NCBI GenBank assembly: GCA_013141175.1
Contig: JABFRN010000001.1
Span: 3,120,001 to 3,184,000, forward strand
Reading direction: 5' to 3'
DNA: 64,000 nt
From: Lysobacter sp.
GTDB taxonomy: Bacteria; Pseudomonadota; Gammaproteobacteria; Xanthomonadales; Xanthomonadaceae
Below the pieces are notes generated by a model. That model was not told the DNA's origin and did not search any database. It worked only from the letters and a program-made list of their open reading frames with translations. This document shows, in pieces, positions 1 to 7,933 of the stretch (positions are counted from its first letter, which is position 1; every line of letters begins with the position of its first letter). The translations under genes and the position numbers were made by a program.

Positions 1-2
1 CG

Positions 3-1058
3 CGGACATGGGCGGCGGTCGGAGGCGTGCTGGTGGTGGCGCTGGGCATCGTGGTCGCGATGCGCTACTTCATGCCGCAGGACGGGAAGAAGCCTTCGGT
101 ATCGACGACCGGCGATGCCATCGGCGCTGTCGGTTCTCGCGACACGAAGCGGCAAGAAGAAGAGGTTGCCGCACAGGTGCGGACAGGGCATGCCGCTTCG
201 ATGGCGAAGTCGACCGCACCGTTGCCGCCGTTGGATGCGCCGCTGTCGGCGATCGTGCGCGAACTGAAACCGCGCGCGGAGGCCGGCGATGCGCGCGCGC
301 TGTGCCGGCTGGCCGTCGAATACCGTTATTGCGTGGACTTGCAGGACCGCATGCAGATGATCGAGAGCGGCGTCGCACGCGCGCAGCAGAGCGCCGAGAA
401 CGGCCGGCGCAGGGGCTGGGGTTCTCCGGAGCGGATGGCATCGGCATTCGAGGAAACGAACCGGCTCTACCAGCACTGCGAAGGTGTCGAGACGCCGTCT
501 TCGACCGAGATCGTGCGCTACATGCGCGAATCCGCGACGGCGGGGCATCCGCAGGCGGCGAGCTATTACGCCTCGGGCGATATGTTCAGCGGCAGCGACA
601 TGTTGGACAACCTGTCCGAACTCGCGTTGTACCGCGACAACGCCGAATCGATCGCCCTTGCCGCCGTCGCGCAGGGCGATCTGCGCGCCGCCTGGGAGCT
701 CGCCCAGGCCTACGCCAGCGCTCCCGACGACCGGCGTCGCCCGCTGTTGGCGCAGGCGGTCGATCCGCAGCCGGCGACCGGGCTGGCGCTGCTGTACGCG
801 CTGCGCACTTCGATCGGGAATGCGGGCGCGGCCGGCGCCCTTGATGTCCAGTCGCTCATGCCGCGCGTGCAGGAACGCATCGCGTCTCTGGAGCAGCGGC
901 TGCCTTCCGCCGACGTCGCGCGTGCGCGCAATCAGCCGGCGAAGATCGGAAACGACGCCGGCGCGGGCATCCCCGGCGCCGGCGCGTTGCAACGGCTCAG
1001 CGGCGCGATAGCGTCACGCGGTCGCGGTGGAGACTGGTCGCGCGATATCTGCGACTGA
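3..1058 (+). CDS. Hypothetical membrane-anchored protein, probably 5' partial
   Basis: The frame is open to the left edge. A hydrophobic segment (AAVGGVLVVALGIVVAMRYF) spans the first 25 or so residues, so the true start may lie before the window; a GTG at 27 would cut into this helix. After the single membrane helix comes a charged, Ala/Arg-rich soluble region of about 320 residues. It is alpha-helical in character, with stretches such as ARALCRLAVEY and AAWELAQAYAS that faintly recall Sel1/TPR-like helices, but I cannot assign a domain. It was probably exported to the periplasm on an N-terminal anchor. No function is proposed. The neighbouring gene converges on it from the minus strand. Confidence 0.6.
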   Translation, partial: RTWAAVGGVLVVALGIVVAMRYFMPQDGKKPSVSTTGDAIGAVGSRDTKRQEEEVAAQVRTGHAASMAKSTAPLPPLDAPLSAIVRELKPRAEAGDARALCRLAVEYRYCVDLQDRMQMIESGVARAQQSAENGRRRGWGSPERMASAFEETNRLYQHCEGVETPSSTEIVRYMRESATAGHPQAASYYASGDMFSGSDMLDNLSELALYRDNAESIALAAVAQGDLRAAWELAQAYASAPDDRRRPLLAQAVDPQPATGLALLYALRTSIGNAGAAGALDVQSLMPRVQERIASLEQRLPSADVARARNQPAKIGNDAGAGIPGAGALQRLSGAIASRGRGGDWSRDICD

Positions 1059-1071
1059 GCTTTTCGGGCTT

Positions 1072-1500
1072 TCAGCGGCAGCGTCCGTAACGATCCGGCG
1101 ACGCACCCGGCCCGCCTTTCCTGCCCGGAGGATTTTCCCAGTTCGTGCCGCGTCCGCCCGCGCGGCCCGGTGGATTGCCGTCGTTGTCGCGCCAGCAGCG
1201 GCTGCTCTGGTTCCACCAGCCATAGCGCGGATGCCAGTACCCGAAGTTCGCATTGAAGTAATAGCCGCCGTCGACGATGGCGAACTTGTAGCGGGTCTTG
1301 CCGTGACGGTAGTAGCGGTAATCCGGCGATGCGCCAGGGCCGCCGCGCCAGCCGGGCGGATTTTCCCAGTTGGTGCCGGGGCCGCCGGCCGGGCCGGGCG
1401 GGTTGTTGTCGCGGTCATGGCTGCGCGCGCAGGCAGTACCGGTGAAAGCGAGCGCGAGCGTCAGGGCGAACGCGGACAGCAGGGATCTGGACGATGTCAT
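1072..1500 (-). CDS. Secreted Gly/Pro-rich protein with an internal duplication
   Basis: This 142-residue protein has a clear signal peptide (MTSSRSLLSAFALTLALAFTG) ending in TACA. A Cys at about residue 24 could be a lipobox-like site, but it is not canonical. The mature part has two copies of a unit built on NPPG-AGG-GTNWENPPG-GGPGASPD, flanking a Tyr/Trp-rich centre (YYRHGKTRYKF, YWHPRYGWWNQSSRCW). A GGAG ribosome site lies 8 bases before the ATG. I do not recognise the family. The composition suggests an extracytoplasmic structural or surface-binding protein. The gene is convergent with the one upstream and lies downstream of sodB. Confidence 0.7.
   Translation of the reverse strand: MTSSRSLLSAFALTLALAFTGTACARSHDRDNNPPGPAGGPGTNWENPPGWRGGPGASPDYRYYRHGKTRYKFAIVDGGYYFNANFGYWHPRYGWWNQSSRCWRDNDGNPPGRAGGRGTNWENPPGRKGGPGASPDRYGRCR
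1093..1191. repeat. Direct repeat copy A inside the Gly/Pro-rich gene
   Basis: This stretch and 1321-1415 are diverged direct copies, both beginning ATCCGGCGA and sharing GGATTTTCCCAGTT. They encode the two NPPG...GTNWENPPG...GGPGASPD units, so the gene arose by internal duplication. Confidence 0.7.
1321..1415. repeat. Direct repeat copy B inside the Gly/Pro-rich gene
   Basis: Partner of the copy at 1093-1191. Both copies stay in the same reading frame and preserve the Gly/Pro/Trp pattern while the DNA has diverged, which suggests selection on the protein. Confidence 0.7.
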
Positions 1501-1632
1501 CGGGTGGCTCCGTGTGCGTGGAAGACCACCGGGAAATGCCTGCGAGGGCCATGGCGTTGACGCTGCAGTCGCGATCGTTCATCGGACGGTCGGTTTGCGT
1601 TGCCTGCGTCACTGCCCGCAAAAAGCAGGCGC

Positions 1633-1661
1633 AAAAAAACGGCCGGGTTTCCCCGGCCGTT
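1633..1661 (-). terminator. Rho-independent terminator of sodB
   Basis: A perfect 10-bp stem (AACGGCCGGG with CCCGGCCGTT, loop TTTC) is followed on the minus strand by a run of T from the A tract at 1633-1639. It sits about 25 bases after the sodB stop codon. Confidence 0.85.
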
Positions 1662-1684
1662 CGCGATTCACAAGAATGCTTCGA

Positions 1685-2263
1685 TCACTTCATCTGCGCA
1701 GTGACGAAATCCCAGTTGACCAGGTTCCAGAACGCTTCGACGTACTTCGGGCGCGCGTTGCGGTAGTCGACGTAGTAGGCGTGTTCCCACACATCGCAGG
1801 TGAGCAGCGGGGTGTCCTCGCCGGTCAGCGGAGTGGCGGCGTTGGAGGTGCTCGCCAATGCGAGCGAGCCATCCGGACGCTGCACCAGCCAGCCCCAGCC
1901 CGAGCCGAAGGTGCCGACGGTGGTCTTGGTGAATTCTTCCTTGAATTTGTCGAAGCTGCCGAACGCGGCGTTGATGGCATCGGCCAGTTTGCCGGACGGT
2001 GCGCCACCCCCATTGGGTTTGAGGCAGTTCCAGTAGAAGGTATGGTTCCAGATCTGCGCGGCGTTGTTGAACATCGCGCCCTGCGCCTTGCGGACGATGT
2101 CTTCCAGCGACAGATCGGCGAATTCGGTGCCCGGGATCATGTTGTTGAGGTTGGTGACATAGGTCTGGTGATGTTTGCCGTAATGGAAATCGATGGTTTC
2201 CGCCGAAATGTGCGGTTCCAGCGCGGTACGGTCGTAGGGCAGGGCGGGCAGCTCGATGGCCAT
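1685..2263 (-). CDS. sodB: Superoxide dismutase [Fe]
   Basis: Converts superoxide to hydrogen peroxide and oxygen in the cytoplasm. The 192-residue length matches Fe-SODs. Visible family signatures include [15 protein letters not shown] with the first metal His, [13 protein letters not shown] with a second His, GSGWGWLV, and the metal-binding [13 protein letters not shown] near the C-terminus. The Gln in AAQIWNHTF is the Fe-type arrangement as opposed to the Mn-type. An AAGGAGC ribosome site lies 7 bases before the ATG. It is divergent from grxD, so oxidative-stress and thiol/iron functions share a roughly 150-bp promoter region. A strong terminator follows. Confidence 0.96.
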   Translation of the reverse strand: MAIELPALPYDRTALEPHISAETIDFHYGKHHQTYVTNLNNMIPGTEFADLSLEDIVRKAQGAMFNNAAQIWNHTFYWNCLKPNGGGAPSGKLADAINAAFGSFDKFKEEFTKTTVGTFGSGWGWLVQRPDGSLALASTSNAATPLTGEDTPLLTCDVWEHAYYVDYRNARPKYVEAFWNLVNWDFVTAQMK

Positions 2264-2416
2264 GGGCGGGCTCCTTGGGGGTGGGGGTTGGCGCGGGCGC
2301 TGGACGGGTCCGGAGCCGCGCGAACGATTACAATGCGCGATTCTAGCCGCATGATTCTAACCCCACCTTGGCCGTCGCGACCCGAACGCGGCCGGCCCCA
2401 TCCGCAGGAGACTCCC

Positions 2417-2737
2417 ATGCCGGTGTTGGCACGTATCCAATCCGAGATCGAAGCCCATCCCATCGTGTTGTTCATGAAGGGCACCCCGCAATTCCCGATG
2501 TGCGGTTTTTCCAGTCGTACCTCGCAGGCGCTGAAAGCCGCTGGCGCGACCGATTACCACACGATCAACGTGCTGGAAGACCCGGAAGTGCGCGCCAATC
2601 TGCCGCGCTTCTCGAATTGGCCGACCTTCCCGCAGTTGTTCATCAACGGCGAATTGATCGGCGGCTGCGACATCACCATCGAGCTGTTCGAATCCGGCGA
2701 GCTTGCGCGCATGATCGCCGAGGCGCAGAAGGCCTGA
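2417..2737 (+). CDS. grxD: Monothiol glutaredoxin, Grx4 family
   Basis: This 106-residue protein carries the monothiol CGFS active site at residues 29-32, preceded by the glutathione/cluster-binding KGTP (residues 21-24). The other family blocks NWPTFPQLFINGELIGGCDI and a C-terminal helix follow. Grx4-type glutaredoxins bind a glutathione-ligated [2Fe-2S] cluster, usually with BolA, and deliver iron-sulfur clusters. I chose the ATG at 2417 because a GCAGGAG ribosome site precedes it and the length fits; a longer in-frame extension upstream covers the antisense of sodB and is not real. Its stop overlaps the start of the next gene. Confidence 0.96.
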   Translation: MPVLARIQSEIEAHPIVLFMKGTPQFPMCGFSSRTSQALKAAGATDYHTINVLEDPEVRANLPRFSNWPTFPQLFINGELIGGCDITIELFESGELARMIAEAQKA

Positions 2738-3480
2738 TGTCGGAAAACGTGATGCCGCCGGGCGCGGGCGCGCTCGAGAGTCGCGTGGTGCTGGTGGTCG
2801 GCGCGCACGGCGCGCTGGGCCACGCGGCATCGCTCGCCTGTGCGGATGCGGGCGCGACGGTGGTGCTGCTCGGGCGCAAAGTGCCCAAGCTCAATCGTGT
2901 GTACGACGCCATCGTGCGACAGGGCGGCGAAGCGCTGCTGTATCCGCTCGACCTCGAAGGCGCGACACCCGACGATTACGCCGAAATGGTCGAGCGCATC
3001 GAATCCGGACCCGGTCGGCTCGATGGCCTGCTGCATTGCGCTGCGGACTTTCCCGGGCTGACGCCGCTGGAAAACACCGATCCGGCCGCGTTCGCGCGTG
3101 CGCTGCACGTGAACCTGACCGCGCGCTGGTGGCTGACCCAGGCCTGCCTGCCGCTGTTGCGTCGTGCCGATGACAGCGCCGTGGTGTTCACGATCGACGA
3201 CGCGCTGACGAGCGGCCTTCCGTACTGGGGCGGTTATGGCATCGCCCAGGCCGCATTGAAGGTGATGCTCGGGACATTGCATGCCGAGCTGGCGAATTCG
3301 AGCGTGCGCGTCGCGGGTCTCGCGCCCGGTCCGATGCGCACGCCGCTGCGCGCCAAGGTGTTCGTCGAAGAAGACACCGCCGACGCCCGCGATGTCGCTG
3401 CGATCGCGCCGGCCTGCGTGCATCTGCTGTCCGCTGCGGGCGCCGGACAGCGCGGAACGCTCTGGACGCCGATCCGGTGA
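2737..3480 (+). CDS. Short-chain dehydrogenase/reductase family protein, YciK-like, atypical active site
   Basis: This is a 247-residue Rossmann-fold SDR. The nucleotide-binding motif is VVGAHGALGHAAS (a variant of TGxxxGxG) near residues 19-31, followed by LLGRK and HCAADF in place of NNAG. The expected catalytic YxxxK reads YGIAQ: Tyr is present but Lys is replaced by Gln, and the usual catalytic Ser region reads FTIDDAL. It may therefore be a degenerate or non-reductase SDR; the closest well-known relative by layout is E. coli YciK, itself uncharacterised. The start overlaps the grxD stop (TGATG) and the end overlaps the MarC gene (GTGA), implying translational coupling in a three-gene operon. 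Confidence 0.85.
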   Translation: MSENVMPPGAGALESRVVLVVGAHGALGHAASLACADAGATVVLLGRKVPKLNRVYDAIVRQGGEALLYPLDLEGATPDDYAEMVERIESGPGRLDGLLHCAADFPGLTPLENTDPAAFARALHVNLTARWWLTQACLPLLRRADDSAVVFTIDDALTSGLPYWGGYGIAQAALKVMLGTLHAELANSSVRVAGLAPGPMRTPLRAKVFVEEDTADARDVAAIAPACVHLLSAAGAGQRGTLWTPIR

Positions 3481-4073
3481 GCATCGCTTCGGCCGCACTG
3501 TTGCTGTTCCTGATCCTCGATCCGCTCGGCAATATTCCCGTGTTCCTCAGCCTGCTGCGTGGCCTGCCGCCGCAGCGGCAGCGCATCGTGCTCGGGCGCG
3601 AGCTCCTGATCGCGCTGGTGGTGCTGATGCTGTTCCTGTGGTGCGGCAAGTACGCCCTGGAGCTGATGCACCTGCGCGAGGAGTCGGTGTCGATCGCTGG
3701 CGGCATCGTGCTGTTCCTGATCGGCATCCGCATGATTTTCCCGCCGCCGGAAGGCTTGATGGGCGAGATGCCCGACGGCGAGCCGTTCATCGTGCCCATG
3801 GCCATTCCACTGGTCGCCGGCCCATCGGGCATGGCGGCGGTGATCCTGATGGGCAGCAACGACCCCGCGCGACTCGATGACTGGAGCCTGGCGTTGATGA
3901 TCGCCTGGGCGGCGACCGCCGTGATCCTGTTCTCGGCCACCTACCTCTACAAATGGCTCGGCCAGCGTGTCCTTGTCGCCGTCGAGCGGCTGATGGGCAT
4001 GTTGCTGGTGGCGATCTCCGTACAGATGCTGATGGATGGCATCGCGACCTATCTGCAGGTGAAGGGGCCTTGA
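3477..4073 (+). CDS. MarC/UPF0056 family integral membrane protein
   Basis: This 198-residue polytopic membrane protein has about six hydrophobic helices. It shows the MarC-family signatures DPLGNIPVFL near the N-terminus, GGIVLFLIGIRMI in the middle and PLVAGPSG later. The family is widespread in bacteria; its transport role is unproven, and the former multiple-antibiotic-resistance link for MarC has been withdrawn. The GTG start at 3477 overlaps the preceding stop, and an upstream alternative is excluded by the overlap with the SDR gene. Confidence 0.9.
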   Translation: MSIASAALLLFLILDPLGNIPVFLSLLRGLPPQRQRIVLGRELLIALVVLMLFLWCGKYALELMHLREESVSIAGGIVLFLIGIRMIFPPPEGLMGEMPDGEPFIVPMAIPLVAGPSGMAAVILMGSNDPARLDDWSLALMIAWAATAVILFSATYLYKWLGQRVLVAVERLMGMLLVAISVQMLMDGIATYLQVKGP

Positions 4074-4367
4074 TGGTTCTGTGACGAAATGCCTGTGTGA
4101 CTGTGTAATGCGTTGAACCCCTTGCGGTGTAACGTTCAAGTGAAACCTCAGGCATGTTCAGTCAATGAATTCAATGGCTTACATGCGGGGAATCCGTCAT
4201 TCCACTGTCATGTTCAGGCTCTATCGTGTTAACCTATAGTTAACCCAGACCTATCGGCTGTACAGGTTCCGGGTCCAATCTCCCCCGCTGACCGGATCGC
4301 GGCGCCACAAGCGCCCGCGATCTTTATGTACGACCCATCGCATCGTTCTCCACCGAGGCCAATAGCA
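4074..4367. other. Intergenic region carrying the promoter of the TonB-dependent receptor
   Basis: No gene is seen here. The region is more AT-rich than its surroundings and holds a 9-bp direct repeat (CATGTTCAG at 4153-4161 and 4210-4218) plus paired GTTAAC sites. It must contain the promoter for the receptor gene, but no clean sigma-70 pair is obvious. Confidence 0.5.
4229..4245. promoter_or_regulatory. Paired GTTAAC sites, possible operator
   Basis: Two perfect GTTAAC hexamers flank CTATA, forming a 17-bp inverted repeat about 120 bases before the receptor start. It could be a regulator-binding site or part of an AT-rich promoter core; no known regulator is assigned. Confidence 0.3.
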
Positions 4368-7300
4368 ATGAACCATACGAATCGTCTCCGACTTTCCAAA
4401 CTGTCGATCGGACTCATCGTCGCCCTCGCAGCGGCGCCTGCGTTCGCGCAGAACACCACTGCCGCCCTGGGCGGTCAGGTCGTCGGGGCCGATGGCCAGC
4501 CGATCGCCGGCGCTGAAGTCACCATCGTGCACAGCGAGTCGGGCACGGTCAGCCGCGTCGTCACCGACGCCAACGGCCGCTACAACGCACGTGGCCTGCG
4601 CGTCGGCGGTCCTTACGCGATCACCGCGAACAAGGACGGCTCGGGCACCCGCAGCGAAGACGGCGTCTACCTCGCGCTGGACCAGGTCTCGGAAGTGAAT
4701 CTGTCGATCGGCACGCAGGAACTGGATGCGATCACGATTTCGGGCAACGCCGGCCCGCAGATCTTCAGTGCCGACAAGATGGGTGCCGGCACCTCGATCA
4801 GCCGCCAGGACCTCGACAATTACGCGTCCGTCCAGCGCAACCTGCAGGATTACGCGCGCTTCGATCCGCGCATCTCGCAGACCGACAAGGAGCGCGGCGA
4901 AATCTCCGCCGGCGGCCAGAATTCGCGTTACAACACCGTCACCATCGACGGCGTCGCCACCAACGACACCTTCGGTCTGGAAGCCAACAACCTTCCGACC
5001 GCCAAGCAGCCGATCTCGGTCGATGCGATCCAGTCGGTGCAGGTCAACATCTCCAACTACGACGTGACCCAGAAGGGCTACACCGGCGCCAACATCAACG
5101 CGGTCACCAAATCGGGCACCAACGCGTTCAAGGGTTCCGTCTATTACGTCTACCGCGACGAAAACGGCGCGGGCGATCGCTACAACCGCACCACCGGCGG
5201 CTACTTCGCGGCGCCGGCCTTCGAAGAAACCACCAAGGGCCTGACCTTCGGCGGCCCGCTGATGAAGGACCGCCTGTTCTTCTTCGCCTCGTACGAAGAA
5301 CTGAACAGCTCGCGCGGCACGCCCGAATTCGGCCCGCTCGGCAGCGCCCGGACCAACGTCGCGATCACGCCGACCGCGATCACCGGCGCGCAGACCATCG
5401 CCAGCACGCAGTACAACGTCGATATCGGCTCGGCCGAAACCTCCGAGACGGAACTCACGGTCAAGGATGCGCTGATCAAGCTCGATGCCAACATCGGCGA
5501 CAATCATCGCGCCAGCCTGCGCTGGAGCAAGACCGAACAGTCCGATCCGATCTTCCCGACCTTCTTCAACAATGCCATCTCGTTGAGCTCGCACTGGTAC
5601 AGCCAGGAAAAGACCATCGAAACGTTCGTCGGTGAATTCTTCTCCGATTGGAACGACAAGTTCTCGACCGAGTTCAAGGCGTCCTATCGCGACTACGCCA
5701 GCACGCCGATCAACAACTCCGATCTTCCGCAGATCCGCCTGAATTTCGCCGGCGCGCTGCCGGCCGGTTCGCCGGCGGTGTCCAGCACCAATGCCGGCCT
5801 CGTGTTCGGTACCGAACGCAGCCGTCACTTCAACGATCTCGCGACCGAAACCTGGAACTTCTACGCGGCCGGCAACCTGTTCCTCGGCGATCACACGCTG
5901 AAGTTCGGCGTCGATTACGACGACAACACCGTCTACAACGCGTTCCTGCAGGATACGAAGGGCAACTACACGTTCGCCTGTATCAATGGTGCAGCAGGGT
6001 TCTACCAGTTCACTGCCGCTGCAGTGACCTGCAACACGGCTACGCGCGCGCAGAACGAAGCGGCGGTGCTCGAGAACTTCCGTCGCGGCCGTCCCACCAG
6101 CTATCAGGTGCAGGTCGGTGCCCCGGGCTTCGGCATCAACGACGGCGTCGCCAACTGGGATTACCAGAATCTCGGCGTGTTCCTGCAGGACACCTGGGTG
6201 GTCAACGACGGCCTGACCCTGACCGCTGGCGTACGCGTCGACCGCAAGGGCATGGGCGAGAGCCCGCTGTTCAACAGCGCCGCTGCGGCTGCTCCCGTTG
6301 CCGGTGCGCTCAACGGTTCGACCACGCCGCAGAACGGCACGGTCGTCCGCAGCACCGGCGGCTTCGGTCTCCGCAACGACGTCACCCTTGACGGCAACAC
6401 GCTCTTCCAGCCGCGCTTCGGCTTCAACTACACCTTCGCCAGCGATCGCCAGACCCAGCTGCGCGGCGGTTTCGGCCTGTTCGAAGGCGCCGCCGCCAAC
6501 GTGTGGCTGTCCAATCCTTACTCCAACACCGGTATCGCTACCCGCATCATCGGTTGCGGTATCGCCGGCTTCGCCGCATGCCCGACCACGGGCGGTCTGT
6601 TCACCCCGGATACCGGCGCGCAGCCGACCAGCTTCACCGGCGCCATTCCGGCCGCCAACGTCGACTTCCTGTCCTCGGACCTGCGTCAGCCGTCCGTCTG
6701 GAAAGCGAACATCGCGTTCGAGCATGAGCTGCCGTGGTGGAACATGGTCGCGGGCATCGAGTACATCCGCACGCAGGTGAAGGACGGCGTGTATTACCGT
6801 CATCTGAACCTGGGCGGCGCGACCCGTCAGGGCAAGGATGGACGCAATCTGTATTACACCCCGCAGGGTTACAACGGCGCCTGCTGGAACACCAACGGCT
6901 CCAACACCACGTCCGGCGCTTGCACCGGATTCCGCAACCGTGCGCTCAGCAACGCCAGCTTCGCCAACGTGCTGCTTGCCGAGAACACCAACAAGGGCTA
7001 CGGCGACAACCTGACCCTGTCCTTGAACGGGCAGTTCATGGAAGACTTCCGTTGGGGCCTGGGCTACGCCTATACCCGCGCGAAGGAAGTCAGCCCGCTG
7101 ACGTCTTCGGTGTCGAATTCGAACTGGAACTCGGTGTCGGTGTTCAATGCGAACGAAGAAGTGGCCGCCAATTCGGCGTACCTGGTGAAGGATCGCTTCA
7201 TCGGCCAGCTGACCTGGAGCCACAAGTTCTTCGGCGACAACGCGACCACCTTCGGTCTGTTCTATGAAGGTCGCAAGGGCAAGCCGTACAGCTGGATCTA

Positions 7301-7811
7301 CAACAACGACCTCAACGGCGACGGCATCACCAACGACCTGATGTACATCCCGACCCGCTTCGGTTCTGGCGATGTGGTGTTCCGCGACGTCAATGCGAGC
7401 GGCAGCGGCGCCGACGAAGAAGCGCTGTTCTGGCGGATCGCGAACGCCAACGGTCTCAACCGCTATGCCGGTGGCGCCGTCGAGCGCAACAGCTCGTTCG
7501 GTACCTGGACCAACAACTTCGACGTGCGCTTCAGTCAGGAATTCCCGGGCTTCCTCGAAGGCAACAAGGTGCTGGTGTCGCTGGATATCATCAACGTCGG
7601 CAACCTGCTGAACAAGGATTGGGGCCACATCGACGAGGTCGCGTTCCAGTCGGCCGGTGGTCTGGCGCGCAGCTTCGTCAACTATCAGGGTCTGGATGCC
7701 CAGGGCCGCTACATCTACGGCGTGGATGGTCAGGTCGAAGACTACGTGACCCGCCAGCAGCGCGGCGAATCGCAGTGGGCCGCCCAGCTGACCCTCAAAT
7801 ACAGCTTCTGA
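4368..7811 (+). CDS. TonB-dependent receptor, Oar-like, with N-terminal carboxypeptidase-regulatory domain
   Basis: This outer-membrane receptor has 1,147 residues. The start at 4368 gives a typical signal peptide (RLSKLSIGLIVALAAAPAFAQ) and lies behind GAGGCC; an upstream in-frame ATG at 4326 would add a non-signal-like leader. Residues of about 28-110 form a carboxypeptidase-regulatory-like beta-sandwich (GADGQPIAGAEVTI). A plug domain follows (GGQNSRYNTVTIDGV, NINAVTKSGTN), then a long beta-barrel ending in LKYSF with the terminal aromatic residue. Family members (Oar-like) import large or unknown substrates via TonB/ExbBD; Xanthomonadaceae carry many paralogues. The substrate cannot be told from sequence. 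The gene is monocistronic, with its own terminator. Confidence 0.93.
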   Translation: MNHTNRLRLSKLSIGLIVALAAAPAFAQNTTAALGGQVVGADGQPIAGAEVTIVHSESGTVSRVVTDANGRYNARGLRVGGPYAITANKDGSGTRSEDGVYLALDQVSEVNLSIGTQELDAITISGNAGPQIFSADKMGAGTSISRQDLDNYASVQRNLQDYARFDPRISQTDKERGEISAGGQNSRYNTVTIDGVATNDTFGLEANNLPTAKQPISVDAIQSVQVNISNYDVTQKGYTGANINAVTKSGTNAFKGSVYYVYRDENGAGDRYNRTTGGYFAAPAFEETTKGLTFGGPLMKDRLFFFASYEELNSSRGTPEFGPLGSARTNVAITPTAITGAQTIASTQYNVDIGSAETSETELTVKDALIKLDANIGDNHRASLRWSKTEQSDPIFPTFFNNAISLSSHWYSQEKTIETFVGEFFSDWNDKFSTEFKASYRDYASTPINNSDLPQIRLNFAGALPAGSPAVSSTNAGLVFGTERSRHFNDLATETWNFYAAGNLFLGDHTLKFGVDYDDNTVYNAFLQDTKGNYTFACINGAAGFYQFTAAAVTCNTATRAQNEAAVLENFRRGRPTSYQVQVGAPGFGINDGVANWDYQNLGVFLQDTWVVNDGLTLTAGVRVDRKGMGESPLFNSAAAAAPVAGALNGSTTPQNGTVVRSTGGFGLRNDVTLDGNTLFQPRFGFNYTFASDRQTQLRGGFGLFEGAAANVWLSNPYSNTGIATRIIGCGIAGFAACPTTGGLFTPDTGAQPTSFTGAIPAANVDFLSSDLRQPSVWKANIAFEHELPWWNMVAGIEYIRTQVKDGVYYRHLNLGGATRQGKDGRNLYYTPQGYNGACWNTNGSNTTSGACTGFRNRALSNASFANVLLAENTNKGYGDNLTLSLNGQFMEDFRWGLGYAYTRAKEVSPLTSSVSNSNWNSVSVFNANEEVAANSAYLVKDRFIGQLTWSHKFFGDNATTFGLFYEGRKGKPYSWIYNNDLNGDGITNDLMYIPTRFGSGDVVFRDVNASGSGADEEALFWRIANANGLNRYAGGAVERNSSFGTWTNNFDVRFSQEFPGFLEGNKVLVSLDIINVGNLLNKDWGHIDEVAFQSAGGLARSFVNYQGLDAQGRYIYGVDGQVEDYVTRQQRGESQWAAQLTLKYSF

Positions 7812-7852
7812 TCTGCAACGGTAATCCGCAGCGGTAAACCGCAGCGAGGACG

Positions 7853-7880
7853 ACGGCCGGAGCAATCCGGCCGTTTTCTT
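7853..7880 (+). terminator. Rho-independent terminator after the TonB-dependent receptor
   Basis: A 9-bp perfect stem (ACGGCCGGA with TCCGGCCGT, loop GCAA) is followed by TTTCTTTT, about 40 bases after the receptor stop. Confidence 0.85.
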
Positions 7881-7933
7881 TTGTGGCGCTGTTATTGGCC
7901 GTGGCCCTGCGATAAAGTCGGCCGGACACACTA

